The notes under the pieces are model-generated. The model ran no database searches. It was not told where the DNA came from and was given only the letters and a program-made list of their open reading frames with translations. Positions 42,215 to 52,046 of a stretch of 64,000 nt of DNA are shown here, piece after piece. The DNA is from Methylomicrobium agile (GTDB lineage: Bacteria; Pseudomonadota; Gammaproteobacteria; Methylococcales; Methylomonadaceae). The number at the start of each line of letters is the position of its first letter. Positions within the stretch are counted from its first letter, which is position 1. The position numbers and the translations under genes are program-made. The stretch lies in the NCBI RefSeq assembly GCF_000733855.1, contig NZ_JPOJ01000001.1, positions 4,202,128-4,266,127 on the forward strand. The letters run 5' to 3'.

Positions 42215-43513
42215 TTAAAGTAACAGGCGGCGAAGATCGCCCAGATAGGTCTTGATCGCGGTCATGAAGCGGGCGCCTTCGGCGCCGTCGATCACGCGGT
42301 GATCGTAAGTCAGATCCAGCGGCAGCATCAGCCGCGGTTCGAATTCCTTGCCATTCCAGACCGGCTGCATCTTGGCGCGGGTCACGCCGAGAATGGCGAC
42401 CTCGGGTGCATTCACGATCGGGGTAAACGCGGTGCCACCGATCCCGCCCAGACTCGAAATGCTGAAGCAGCCGCCCTGCATGTCGCCCGGCATCAGCTTG
42501 CCCTGGCGCGCCTTCTCGCTTTTTTCGGCGAGTTCGGCCGCCAACTGGTTGATGCTTTTGGCATCGGCGTCGCGCAAGACCGGCACGACCAAGCCGTTCG
42601 GCGTATCGACCGCGATGCCGATGTTGTAATACTTCTTCAGAATCAGGCTCTCGCCGTCGCTCGACAACGAGGCGTTGAAACTCGGAAACTGCCGCATCGC
42701 CGCCACCACCGCCTTGATGATGAACATCAGGCCGGTGATCTTGACCTCGCCGTTCTTCTTTTCGGCATTGATCCGATTGCGGAATGCTTCCAGTTCGGTG
42801 ATATCGGCTTCCTCATGGTAGGTCACCATCGGCAGATTCAACCAAACGCGGCTCAGATTCTGCCCGGTCAGGCGTTTGATCTTGCTCAGTTTGACCGTCT
42901 CGGTTTCGCCGAACACCGAAAAATCGACCGCCGGAATCGGCGGAATGCCGCCGCCGGCCGCGACCGTCTGCTCGGTCAGCGCTTTCTTGACATAAGCTTT
43001 CACGTCCTCTTTCAGAATGCGGCCTTTGCGCCCCGAGCCGGCGGTAACTTTGGCGATATCGACGCCCAGTTCGCGCGCGAACAGACGCACCGACGGAGAG
43101 GCATGCGCGATCACGCCGGGAGCAGCTGCGGCTAGGGGAGCGGCAGCTTCTCTCACGGGAGCAGGCGCCGGGGCCGATACCGGTTCCGGGGCTTTTTCCG
43201 CCTTCGGCGCTTCCGCCGGCGCGGGAGCCGGCTGCGCTTTCGCTTCCTTCGGCTTGGCTTCCGCTTTTCCCTCTTCCGCGGCGACAGTTGCAATCAGCGT
43301 ACCTTGGGACACTTTGTCGCCGCGCTTGATGAAAACTTCCTTGACCGTGCCCGCCGCGCTGGACGGCAAATCCATGCCCGCCTTGTCGGTTTCGAGCGAG
43401 GCGACCGTCTGCTCCAGCTCGACCACGTCGCCCGGCTTGATCAGCACCTCGACCACGTCGATATCGGTCACATTGCCGACGTCCGGCACTCTAATTTCAA
43501 CCAAATTCGTCAT
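42215..43513 (-). CDS. aceF: Dihydrolipoamide acetyltransferase (E2 of pyruvate dehydrogenase)
   Basis: The 432 residues comprise one lipoyl domain (lipoyl-lysine in ETDKAGMD, about residue 44), an Ala/Pro/Glu linker, the E3-binding domain (ASPSVRLFARELGVDI with GRKGRILKEDV) and the catalytic domain ending LTYDHRVIDGAEGARF, where the His and Asp act. E. coli AceF has three lipoyl domains; a single one is common in other gammaproteobacteria. It lies between aceE and lpdA. Confidence 0.96.
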   Translation of the reverse strand: MTNLVEIRVPDVGNVTDIDVVEVLIKPGDVVELEQTVASLETDKAGMDLPSSAAGTVKEVFIKRGDKVSQGTLIATVAAEEGKAEAKPKEAKAQPAPAPAEAPKAEKAPEPVSAPAPAPVREAAAPLAAAAPGVIAHASPSVRLFARELGVDIAKVTAGSGRKGRILKEDVKAYVKKALTEQTVAAGGGIPPIPAVDFSVFGETETVKLSKIKRLTGQNLSRVWLNLPMVTYHEEADITELEAFRNRINAEKKNGEVKITGLMFIIKAVVAAMRQFPSFNASLSSDGESLILKKYYNIGIAVDTPNGLVVPVLRDADAKSINQLAAELAEKSEKARQGKLMPGDMQGGCFSISSLGGIGGTAFTPIVNAPEVAILGVTRAKMQPVWNGKEFEPRLMLPLDLTYDHRVIDGAEGARFMTAIKTYLGDLRRLLL

Positions 43514-43527
43514 TTTGTTCCTTCCGC

Positions 43528-46206
43528 TTAAACTAACCAGGGCGCTTTGACCTCGGGGTCGATGCCGTATTTGGCGATCGCGACTTCAACCTTGCCTGCA
43601 TCGAACTGTCCCCTATCGGCCAGGCTTTTCAATGCCGCGACCGTCACATGATAACGGTCGACCTCGAAGAATCGGCGCAGTTTTTCACGGGTATCCGAAC
43701 GTCCGAAGCCATCGGTGCCCAGTACGGTATACGGCGCACTGACATAAGGCCGAATCTGATCGGCAAAAGCGCGGATATAATCGGAGGCCGCGATGACCGG
43801 TCCTTGCTGATTCGCCAGGCAATTGGCCACGTGCGGCACTCGGGCCGGTTCGGTCGGATGCAGCCGGCTCCAGCGCTCGGCGTCGCGGCCGTCGCGCGCC
43901 AGCTCGGTAAAGCTCGGGCAGCTCCACAGATCGGACTCGACGCCCCAGTCGCTGCGCAACAGTTCGGCGGCCGCCTCGACTTCCCGGAAGATCGACCCGG
44001 AACCGAGCAATTGCACGCGCGGGCCTTTCTTCTTCGCGCCCTGACGGAACAGATACATCCCCTTCAGGATATCCAGCTCGATCCCTTTCGGCATCGCCGG
44101 ATGCTCGTAATTCTCGTTCATCACGGTGATGTAATAGAAGATGTCTTCCTGATTCACGTACATCCGGCGCAGGCCGTCCTGGATGATTACCGCCAGTTCG
44201 TAAGCATAGGTCGGATCGTAGCTGATACAGTTCGGCACCGTCGCGGCGAGCAGATGGCTGTGGCCGTCTTCGTGCTGGAGGCCTTCGCCGTTCAGCGTGG
44301 TCCGGCCGGCGGTGCCGCCCATCAGGAAGCCGCGAGTGCGCTGGTCCGCGGCCGCCCAGATCAGGTCGCCGACGCGCTGGAAACCGAACATCGAATAATA
44401 GATGAAGAACGGGATCATCGGCACGTTGTGCGTCGAGTACGAGGTGCCCGCCGCGATCCAGTCGCAGATGCCGCCCGCTTCGTTGATGCCTTCCTGCAAC
44501 ACCTGGCCGTGCTTGTCTTCCTTGTAGAACATCAGTTGGTCGGCATCCTGCGGCGTGTAGAGCTGGCCGACCTGCGACCAGATACCCAGCTGCCGGAACA
44601 TGCCCTCCATCCCGAAAGTCCGGGATTCGTCCGGAACGATCGGCACGACCCGTTTGCCGATGTTCTTGTCTTTGGTCAGAATATTCAGCAGCCTGACGAA
44701 CGCCATCGTGGTCGAAATCTCGCGGCCTTCGCCGGTCGCTTCCAGCAGCGCCTTGAAGTCGCTCAGTACCGGCACGTCCAGCGCATAGGACTTGGTCCTT
44801 CGAGCCGGCAAATGCCCGCCCAGCTCGGCACGGCGCTGCTGCATATATTCAAGCTCTTTCGAGCCTTCGGGGAATTTGATGTACGGCAGGTCGTGCAGTT
44901 GCTCGTCGGTGACCGGCAGGCCGTAGCGGTCGCGGAACTTGCTCAATGAGCTCTCGCTCATCTTCTTTTGCTGGTGAGTGATATTTTGCGCCTGGCCCGA
45001 CTCGCCCATGCCGTAGCCCTTGATCGTCTTCGCCAGAATCACGGTCGGCTGGCCCTGATGGCTGACCGCCGCCTGGAACGCCGCAAACACCTTGACCGAA
45101 TCATGGCCGCCGCGATTCAATTCCCAGATGTCGCGGTCGGACCAGTCGGCGACCATCGCCTTCAATTCGGGGGTGTTGAAGAAATACTCGCGCACATAGG
45201 CGCCATCCTTCGCCTTGAAAGTCTGATAATCGCCGTCGACGCATTCCATCATCCGTTTGGCGAGCAGACCTTCGGCATCGCGCGCCAGCAGCGTATCCCA
45301 GCGCTGCCCCCAGACGACCTTGATCACGTTCCAGCCGGCGCCGCGGAATTCGCTTTCGAGCTCCTGAATGATCTTACCGTTGCCGCGCACCGGACCGTCC
45401 AGCCGCTGCAGGTTGCAGTTGACCACGAAGATCAGGTTGTCGAGTTTTTCGCGCCCGGCCAGGCCGATCGCGCCGAGCGATTCAGGCTCGTCGGTCTCGC
45501 CGTCGCCCAGGAAACTCCAGACCTTGCGGCTCGCCGTATCGGCCAGGCCGCGATCCTGCAGGTAGCGCATGAAGCGCGCCTGATAGATCGCCATGATCGG
45601 GCCAAGGCCCATCGACACGGTCGGAAATTGCCAGAATTCCGGCATCAGCCACGGATGCGGGTAAGAAGAAAGTCCTTTGCCGCCGACTTCCTGGCGAAAA
45701 CTGTCCAGTTGCGCTTCGGTCAGGCGGCCAAGCAGAAACGCGCGCGCATAATCGCCCGGCGCCAAATGGCCCTGGGTAAACATCAGATCGCCGTCGTGCT
45801 GATCGGACGGGGCGCGCCAGAAATGGTTGTAACCGACCTCATATAAGGTCGCCGCCGACGAAAAACTCGCGATATGACCACCGACATTGGTATGTTTGTT
45901 CGCCCGGAGCACCATCATCATGGCATTCCAGCGCACATAGGCGCGAATTTTTTGCTCGATGTCCTGGTCGCCGGGGTATTTGGCCTGCCGCGAAACCGGA
46001 ATCGTATTCAGATAGGCGGTATTGGCGCTAAAAGGCACGTCGAATCCGGAATGGCGCGCCACCGCGACCAACTGCTCGATCAAGAAATGCGCCCGCTCGT
46101 TGCCGTCCTTTTCCAGAACGGCCTGCAAGGCTTCAACCCATTCCCGCGTTTCGGCCGGATCGATGTCGTTCTGTCCGGTAATTTCTGAAATCAAATTGTT
46201 GGCCAT
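43528..46206 (-). CDS. aceE: Pyruvate dehydrogenase E1 component, homodimeric type
   Basis: E1 decarboxylates pyruvate with thiamine diphosphate and acetylates the lipoyl groups of E2. Starting at MANNLISEITGQNDIDP (46206, preceded by AGGAA) gives 892 residues as in E. coli; 32 more upstream codons have no family support. The TPP motif runs from GDGETDEPE (from residue 234) to VVNCN (263-265). The gene heads aceE-aceF-lpdA. I do not see a PdhR-like operator that I would assert. Confidence 0.96.
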   Translation of the reverse strand: MANNLISEITGQNDIDPAETREWVEALQAVLEKDGNERAHFLIEQLVAVARHSGFDVPFSANTAYLNTIPVSRQAKYPGDQDIEQKIRAYVRWNAMMMVLRANKHTNVGGHIASFSSAATLYEVGYNHFWRAPSDQHDGDLMFTQGHLAPGDYARAFLLGRLTEAQLDSFRQEVGGKGLSSYPHPWLMPEFWQFPTVSMGLGPIMAIYQARFMRYLQDRGLADTASRKVWSFLGDGETDEPESLGAIGLAGREKLDNLIFVVNCNLQRLDGPVRGNGKIIQELESEFRGAGWNVIKVVWGQRWDTLLARDAEGLLAKRMMECVDGDYQTFKAKDGAYVREYFFNTPELKAMVADWSDRDIWELNRGGHDSVKVFAAFQAAVSHQGQPTVILAKTIKGYGMGESGQAQNITHQQKKMSESSLSKFRDRYGLPVTDEQLHDLPYIKFPEGSKELEYMQQRRAELGGHLPARRTKSYALDVPVLSDFKALLEATGEGREISTTMAFVRLLNILTKDKNIGKRVVPIVPDESRTFGMEGMFRQLGIWSQVGQLYTPQDADQLMFYKEDKHGQVLQEGINEAGGICDWIAAGTSYSTHNVPMIPFFIYYSMFGFQRVGDLIWAAADQRTRGFLMGGTAGRTTLNGEGLQHEDGHSHLLAATVPNCISYDPTYAYELAVIIQDGLRRMYVNQEDIFYYITVMNENYEHPAMPKGIELDILKGMYLFRQGAKKKGPRVQLLGSGSIFREVEAAAELLRSDWGVESDLWSCPSFTELARDGRDAERWSRLHPTEPARVPHVANCLANQQGPVIAASDYIRAFADQIRPYVSAPYTVLGTDGFGRSDTREKLRRFFEVDRYHVTVAALKSLADRGQFDAGKVEVAIAKYGIDPEVKAPWLV

Positions 46207-46589
46207 TCTATGTTCCTGTTCTAGCGAGTAGTATTTGAATTCTTTGCGAGTGAAATTGGCGCATTTCGGGGAGACTCTCCCAAGGTTCCGTCCTATTTGC
46301 AAAATCGCCTCAACAGATAGCGGAGCCGGCAGCCCTCGTCTTTAAAGGGCACATAGTATAAATCAAATGCGTGGACGCATAGAACCTGTTTTAGCAATCC
46401 GAACGCCGCGGACGGAACAATGGGCGAGAATCCGGAAGAAATGGTCGAAGTTTCCCAAAATGCCGGTGGCTTCCCAAACACTGCCTATCCACAAGAACGG
46501 CCGAAACAGAATGTAAAACGGGATGAACCCCGGAAGGCGAGCCACCAAATATTTCGGAGCTGCCGGACGCTGGGATTCACTCGGAAACT
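46207..46589. other. Intergenic region before aceE
   Basis: These 383 bases lie upstream of aceE and downstream of the sulfatase gene. I see no gene and no member of the Rhs-island repeats. The aceE promoter must be here. Confidence 0.5.
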
Positions 46590-48413
46590 TTAGGGTTTCT
46601 CGGGCGGACCGACGAAATCCACATCCTGAACAAGCAGAGGAGACGAATACTGAGGGCGCGTCTCCTGCCGGCCGATGAACAAATCATTGCTGACGGTATT
46701 CACATTGCGCAGCCATTCTGCGGATTTTTGACAGACTTCGTTATAAGGCGGTTCCTTGCAGACTTCGATCCTGCCGTCGTCGAGCAGATCGAAATGCAAA
46801 CCCGGCAACGGCCGGATGCGCATGCCCTGAACCGGGTGCGTATAATCCATGATGGATGGCTCATCGTAATTCAACAGTTTTAGAACCAGCGCCGGCACCT
46901 GGTACAGCGGCAGGCTGCCGACCTTGACCGGTCCCTGGCGGCCGTTCAGGACCAGCATCGGCGTACTGACGTAAAACTTGAACATCTCCGGCGTAAATTC
47001 GCTGCGGCTCGACGCCAGCACGCCCGAATCGACGTAGCCCGCGAAATTTTCGCCCAGAAACGGCAAATGATCGCCGAACAGGATGATGATGCCGTCCGGG
47101 TCGCGTTTCTGCATTTCGGCGATGAAGCCCATCAATTCCCGCGATTTGTAATACACGGTGTTCGCATAGGTGGTGACTTCCTCGACCGGAGACGGCGACG
47201 AGATCTTGGGCGGCCGGCTTTCGCTGAGCGGATAATTCCAATGGCCGAAATAAGTCACGATATAATCGAAGATCGGCTGTTTGGCTTCGAGAGCGGGCTT
47301 GATCTTGTCCAACACCTGCCGGTAGAGCGAAACGTCGGACAAAAACTCCCGGTTCATATCGTCCTGCACGAAATCGTCGAGCGACCAATAAGTCTGAAAG
47401 CCCATCCTTTCATAAGCGTTAACCCGGTTCCAGAACACCGGCACGTTTGGGTGCGAAGCGGTGGTCTTGTAACCTTTGTCGGCCAGAACACGCGGCAGGC
47501 ACGGAACATGATTTAACAACTGGCGTTCGAATTTGACATTGTCCTTCACCACCGGAAAACCGCACAGCACTTCAAACTCCGAATTGGCGGTGTAGCCGCC
47601 AAACACCGGCGCCATCGCATGCGCATAATTGGCGCCTTTCCAGAGCTTTCGAAACTCGGACGCCAAAGGATTCTGCTTGTAATGCGCTTTTTTCAGCCCA
47701 TTCGGATCCCAAAACGATTCGAGCAGCACCAGATGCACATTTCGCGGCGTGAACGGTTTCACGGACCGGTCCTCCGGCGGCTGAGCGGGCAGCAGATTAT
47801 AGGCCGCCTCCTGCGCCTCGTTGACATCGGGCGCCACGTCGGCCAAAAGGAAATAGCGCGAACCTTCCTGCAGGCTGTACATCGTCGCCCCGTGCCAAAG
47901 ATAATTCGAACGCTGATCCCAGACCGAATTGCCGAAATGTTTGTCAAGCGGACCGACGATCATATCCGGCTGATAAACGATCGTCATCCCGAGCAGAATC
48001 GCCATCATGCTGGCCAGATAAGCGCTCCAGTGCCGCATCGTGAAATTGAACAGGAACAGACTGGCGATCGCCGCCAGCGGGACCGCCGCCGCGAAAAAAC
48101 GCCAGCCGTCCAGGATCAACAGCAGCGAACGCAGCGCATGGACGTCGTCCGGCATGATCGGGCCGCCGAAAAACGAAATCTTGACCGCATTGCCGATATA
48201 CAAGACACCCGCCAGCAAAGTCTGCAGCACTAAAAATATCCAAATCCGCCGCGACCAGGCGAACAGCATGTAAGCCACAACCAGCTGTAAAAAAAAGTCG
48301 TAAGGAATCGCCACCGCCTTGATCTGCACATCGAACTTGAACGTACTGATCAGGTAAAACACCAGGTAGAGCAAAGCGGTCGAAAAAAGCGGCGCGAGAT
48401 ATTTATAAGGCAT
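46590..48413 (-). CDS. LtaS/OpgB-type membrane sulfatase
   Basis: Started at MPYKYLAPLFSTALLYLVF (48413) the protein has 607 residues: five or so TM helices in the first 200, then a periplasmic alkaline-phosphatase-fold domain. The nucleophile region is in APVFGGYTANSEFEVLCGFP (the Thr next to Ala-Asn-Ser). HLVLLESFWDP carries an early metal-binding Glu, and IILFGDHLPFLG carries the late Asp-His metal ligands. This family transfers phosphoglycerol or phosphoethanolamine to glucans, lipids or glycans. Given the NdvB-type glucan synthase at 37.9-40.5 kb, modification of a periplasmic glucan is one guess. Confidence 0.85.
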   Translation of the reverse strand: MPYKYLAPLFSTALLYLVFYLISTFKFDVQIKAVAIPYDFFLQLVVAYMLFAWSRRIWIFLVLQTLLAGVLYIGNAVKISFFGGPIMPDDVHALRSLLLILDGWRFFAAAVPLAAIASLFLFNFTMRHWSAYLASMMAILLGMTIVYQPDMIVGPLDKHFGNSVWDQRSNYLWHGATMYSLQEGSRYFLLADVAPDVNEAQEAAYNLLPAQPPEDRSVKPFTPRNVHLVLLESFWDPNGLKKAHYKQNPLASEFRKLWKGANYAHAMAPVFGGYTANSEFEVLCGFPVVKDNVKFERQLLNHVPCLPRVLADKGYKTTASHPNVPVFWNRVNAYERMGFQTYWSLDDFVQDDMNREFLSDVSLYRQVLDKIKPALEAKQPIFDYIVTYFGHWNYPLSESRPPKISSPSPVEEVTTYANTVYYKSRELMGFIAEMQKRDPDGIIILFGDHLPFLGENFAGYVDSGVLASSRSEFTPEMFKFYVSTPMLVLNGRQGPVKVGSLPLYQVPALVLKLLNYDEPSIMDYTHPVQGMRIRPLPGLHFDLLDDGRIEVCKEPPYNEVCQKSAEWLRNVNTVSNDLFIGRQETRPQYSSPLLVQDVDFVGPPEKP

Positions 48414-48658
48414 GGTCGGGCAAAAACGGCTGAGGTGAAAGTATCGAATCGAGAAACCGAAAGGTAAGGGTAAATGAGCGGCCCATCTTATCACAGGCCC
48501 GCCAATCCTCCGCCGTTTGCAAACAGCGGCGAAGGCGGCATATCGCTTCGATAATCCGCGAATTCCCAGCCGGACTCCGGACCGATAACAGTTGCCCCCC
48601 TCGCCCATCCGTCATAGAATGCCGGCTTTATCAGTTCACCTACACCTGCGAATTTTTT

Positions 48659-49210
48659 ATGTCAGATAAAATTTGGTTCAGAACCGGCGAAGCGACCGTT
48701 TTTTCCAGCGAAGGACAAGGCACCGACGCGATGCCCGAAATTCTGATCGGCCATGTAGAAGGGCCGGCCGGCCATGCGTTTGCGAATCTGATGGGACAGA
48801 CCGAGGGCCATACCCGGATGTTCGCGATCCGTGCCTGCAATCAACAGGTACGCCCCGCTACCCTGATGGTGCCAAAAGTCACGATCAAGTCGTCCGCCTA
48901 CGTGAACCTGCTCGGCGGCCCGGTGCAGTCGGCGGTGGCCGACGCGGTGCTGGACAGCGTGATCGACGGCGTGCTGCCGCGCGATCAGGTCAACGACCTG
49001 TGCATCATCGCGATGATCTGGATCGCGCCGGAATGCGCGGCCAATCCCGACCTGGACCGCAAAGACCTGTACCGGACCAATTACGAGGCGATGAAGCTGG
49101 CGATTTCGCGCGCGATGAGCCATTCGCCGACGATCGACGAATTGATCGCGAACCGCCACAAGGTTTTCCATGAAATGTACGACCCGGAAACCGGCGAATC
49201 GCAATGGTAA
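48659..49210 (+). CDS. Formaldehyde-activating enzyme (Fae) homologue
   Basis: Fae condenses formaldehyde with tetrahydromethanopterin in methylotrophs. The 183-residue protein matches the fold: IGHVEGPAGHAFANLM, then ATLMVPKVTIKSSAYVNLLGGPVQSAVADAVLDSV, then NYEAMKLAISRAM (given here as separate landmarks). In canonical Fae a histidine (residue 17 of M. extorquens) precedes the IDLIIGP stretch and acts in catalysis. Here the aligned residue appears to be Met in AMPEILIG. It may therefore be a Fae2/Fae3-type paralogue with another role. Next to it is the pqi operon, with no C1 gene beside it. Confidence 0.8.
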   Translation: MSDKIWFRTGEATVFSSEGQGTDAMPEILIGHVEGPAGHAFANLMGQTEGHTRMFAIRACNQQVRPATLMVPKVTIKSSAYVNLLGGPVQSAVADAVLDSVIDGVLPRDQVNDLCIIAMIWIAPECAANPDLDRKDLYRTNYEAMKLAISRAMSHSPTIDELIANRHKVFHEMYDPETGESQW

Positions 49211-49225
49211 CCGCACCTCCCGGCC

Positions 49226-49855
49226 ATGCGCGCCCGGCCTGAACGGCAGCTGGAGGCCTGTCCCGAATGCGATGCGCTGCTGAGACCGGCAGCGCTCGTT
49301 GACGGCGACAAAGCGCACTGTCCGCGCTGCGGATTTCTGTTACAGCGCGCCCAAAGAAACAGCATCGAACGCAGCCTGGCCCTGTCGGTTACCGGCCTGC
49401 TGCTGTTCATTCCCGCCAATTGCCTGCCGTTGCTCGGCATCAAAGTTCTGGGCAATGCGAAGGACGGCATCCTGCTCTCCGGCGTCGCGGCGCTGTATGA
49501 GGAAGGCATGTGGGCCGTCGCGACGCTGGTCTTTTTGTCCAGCATCCTGTTTCCGCTCGCCAATCTCCTGCTGAGCCTCGCCATCAGCGCGCATCTTCAC
49601 CTGAAGCGGCCCAACCGTTTCCTGACGCACTGGATGCGTTGGCTGCAGCATCTGGACGAATGGGCCATGCTGGAAGTTTATACGCTCGGCATCATCGTCG
49701 CCTGCGTCAAGCTGTCGTCGATGGCCGACTTGCGCTTCGGCCTGGGGCTATTTGCATTCATCGGCCTGCTGCTGGTCACGGTGACCCTGGCCGCCACCCT
49801 CGACCGGGCGCTGTTCTGGCGGCGCATCGGCGCCCTCGGCCGGAAGCCGGCATGA
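49226..49855 (+). CDS. PqiA-like membrane protein, first copy
   Basis: The 209-residue protein starts with a zinc-ribbon (CPECD and CPRCG, about residues 12-35) followed by four TM helices (SVTGLLLFIPANCLPLL, then VATLVFLSSILFPLANLLL and others). It corresponds to one half of E. coli PqiA, which has two such halves in a row. Its stop overlaps the ATG of the second half. It lies 15 bases after the Fae-like gene and heads the pqi operon, probably part of a lipid transport system with PqiB. Confidence 0.88.
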   Translation: MRARPERQLEACPECDALLRPAALVDGDKAHCPRCGFLLQRAQRNSIERSLALSVTGLLLFIPANCLPLLGIKVLGNAKDGILLSGVAALYEEGMWAVATLVFLSSILFPLANLLLSLAISAHLHLKRPNRFLTHWMRWLQHLDEWAMLEVYTLGIIVACVKLSSMADLRFGLGLFAFIGLLLVTVTLAATLDRALFWRRIGALGRKPA

Positions 49856-50469
49856 ACGCCCTGCCCGGCGCGCTTCGGCAAGGCCTGATCCGCTGCGGCG
49901 ATTGCGGCGCGCTCGCGAACCGCGCGGCGGCGATACGGCCCTGCCCGGTCTGCGGCAACCCGCTGCATGCCCGCATTCCGAACAGCCTGCGGCGGACGAT
50001 GGCGTTTCTGCTCTGCGGCTATGCCCTCTACGTGCCGGCGAACCTGTTCCCGATCATGACCGTGACCCAATTCGGCGTCGGCGAACCGCACACGATCCTC
50101 GGCGGCATTCTGGCCCTGATCGACAGCGGCATGCTGCCGATCGCGGCCCTGGTATTCATCGCCAGCATCCTGGTACCGCTGCTGAAACTGTTCGGTCTGA
50201 CCCTGTTGTGGCTGTGCGTGTTTTACCGCTGGCAGGTCAACGCGCGCCGCTGGACGCTGATGTACCGGATCATCGCTTTTGTCGGCCGCTGGTCGATGCT
50301 GGATATTTTCATGATCTCGATTCTGATTTCGCTGGTCGATCTGGGCGGCGTCGCCCGCGTTCTGGCCGGTCCCGCCGCGACCGCGTTCGCCGCGGTCGTC
50401 GTGATTACGCTATTTGCCGCCAAAAATTTCGATCCCCGCCTGATCTGGGATAACCAAAAAGCTCGATGA
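49852..50469 (+). CDS. pqiA: PqiA-like membrane protein, second copy
   Basis: The real start is MNALPGALRQGLIRC (49852), overlapping the previous stop by ATGA, which gives 205 residues. A zinc-ribbon (CGDCG and CPVCG) is followed by four TM helices with ALYVPANLFPIMT, the equivalent of the first copy's FIPANCLPLLG. Together the two genes equal one full PqiA. Its TGA overlaps the start of pqiB. Confidence 0.9.
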   Translation: MNALPGALRQGLIRCGDCGALANRAAAIRPCPVCGNPLHARIPNSLRRTMAFLLCGYALYVPANLFPIMTVTQFGVGEPHTILGGILALIDSGMLPIAALVFIASILVPLLKLFGLTLLWLCVFYRWQVNARRWTLMYRIIAFVGRWSMLDIFMISILISLVDLGGVARVLAGPAATAFAAVVVITLFAAKNFDPRLIWDNQKAR

Positions 50470-52046
50470 ACGACGAATTCGCCTACGAAACCCACGACGC
50501 CGCACTGAACAAGAAGCCCGAACTGCCGCTGGTCTGGCTGCTGCCGATCTGCGCGTTCATCGTCAGCGGCTGGCTGATCTACAAAGCGGCATCCGAAAAA
50601 GGCCCGGAAATAACGATCGATTTTCCGACCGCGGAAGGTCTGGAAGTCGACAAGACTAAAATCCGCTATCTGGACGTCGAAATCGGCAAGGTGACCGACA
50701 TCGGCATCAACGACGATTCGAAAACGATCAAGGTCACCGCGCAGATGCACAGGACCGCCGAGAACTACCTGAATCGAAACACCAGCTTCTGGGTCGTGCG
50801 TCCCCAGGTCGGTCTGGCCGGCATCTCGGGACTGAATACGCTGCTTTCCGGAGCGTACATCGAAGTCAAACCCGGCGACGGCCCGCGCGTGCACCATTTT
50901 ACCGGCCTTCCCACTGCGCCCGTGCTGAAGACCGAAGCCAAAGGCAGGCAGTTCGTGCTCGAAACGACCAACCTGGGATCGCTCGGCCCGCTCACGCAAA
51001 TCAATTTTCACGGCATTCCGGTCGGCGAGGTGCTGAGCCACGAACTCTCGGTCAACGCCGACTCGATCCGGCTGGTTGTCTTCATCAAGGCGCCGTACGA
51101 TCAATTCGTCCGCAAAGACACCCGCTTCTGGAAGGACAGCGGCATCGACCTGTCCGCCGGCGCGGACGGCTTCAAGGTCCGGACCGGCCCGCTGGTTTCG
51201 ATGCTGAGCGGCGGCATCGCCTTCCGGACGCCGCCGGAAGACAAGGTCGAGGACATCCAGCCGGAATATGCGATGTTCCACCTCTACGACAACTACGAGC
51301 AGTCCACCCGGATCGAATACCACAACACGCTCAAGTACGTGATGTATTTCAACGGCTCGGTGCGCGGCCTGACCGAGGGCGCGCCGGTGCAGCTGCGCGG
51401 CATACCGATCGGCACGGTGACCAGCATCAGCCTGGAGCTGGACGCCAAAACCGCGGACATCCGGATTCCGGTCACGGTAGACCTGGAACCCGAACGGATC
51501 AAGGAAATCAACAAGCAGCCGAACGTCAGCAATGAGGACATGATCGCCCGCCTGATCAACAAGGGCCTGCGCGCGCAGCTGCGGACCGGCAGCCTGTTGA
51601 CCGGCCAGCTGCTGGTCGATCTCGATTTCCATCCGAACAACAAAATCACCCTGCACGCCCACCGCGGGCCCTACCAGGAATTCCCGACCATTCCCAGCTC
51701 GCTCGACCAGTTTACGAATTCGGCGCAGACGATTATGGACAAGATCTCAAAACTTCCGCTGGAGGAATTGACCGCCGAAACGAACGACACGCTGAAATCG
51801 CTCCAGGCCACCGCCAAAGCGGCGAACGGCATGCTCTCGGGTACGGAGCGAACGATGCGCAATGCCGACAAGACGTTGCAATCGGCCGACCATCTGCTGC
51901 GCCTCCTGGAGCCCGGTTCGACGACGCGCCACGAATTCGACATGCTGCTGCTGGAATTGAATCAGTCGGCCGCGTCGATCAGGCAACTGACCGACTATCT
52001 GGAACAGCATCCCGAAGCGTTGCTGCGAGGTAAAGACGATGAATAA
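50466..52046 (+). CDS. pqiB: PqiB, MCE-domain lipid transport protein
   Basis: The 526-residue protein has one N-terminal TM segment (LVWLLPICAFIVSGWLIYKA) and then three MCE domains; the first is near EITIDFPTAEGLEVDKTKIR, the second near RQFVLETTNLGSLG, the third near VMYFNGSVRGLTEGAPVQL. The end (after residue 400) is a long helix that in E. coli PqiB forms a needle across the periplasm. The protein should form hexamers linking inner and outer membrane. It overlaps pqiC by 8 bases. Confidence 0.93.
   Translation: MNDEFAYETHDAALNKKPELPLVWLLPICAFIVSGWLIYKAASEKGPEITIDFPTAEGLEVDKTKIRYLDVEIGKVTDIGINDDSKTIKVTAQMHRTAENYLNRNTSFWVVRPQVGLAGISGLNTLLSGAYIEVKPGDGPRVHHFTGLPTAPVLKTEAKGRQFVLETTNLGSLGPLTQINFHGIPVGEVLSHELSVNADSIRLVVFIKAPYDQFVRKDTRFWKDSGIDLSAGADGFKVRTGPLVSMLSGGIAFRTPPEDKVEDIQPEYAMFHLYDNYEQSTRIEYHNTLKYVMYFNGSVRGLTEGAPVQLRGIPIGTVTSISLELDAKTADIRIPVTVDLEPERIKEINKQPNVSNEDMIARLINKGLRAQLRTGSLLTGQLLVDLDFHPNNKITLHAHRGPYQEFPTIPSSLDQFTNSAQTIMDKISKLPLEELTAETNDTLKSLQATAKAANGMLSGTERTMRNADKTLQSADHLLRLLEPGSTTRHEFDMLLLELNQSAASIRQLTDYLEQHPEALLRGKDDE

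Noticed and set aside
37895-48413. A glucan synthesis and decoration operon (ndvB plus LtaS/OpgB-like)
   Set aside because: The two genes are separated by aceE-aceF-lpdA with their own hairpin. They may act on the same product, but the sequence gives no operon.
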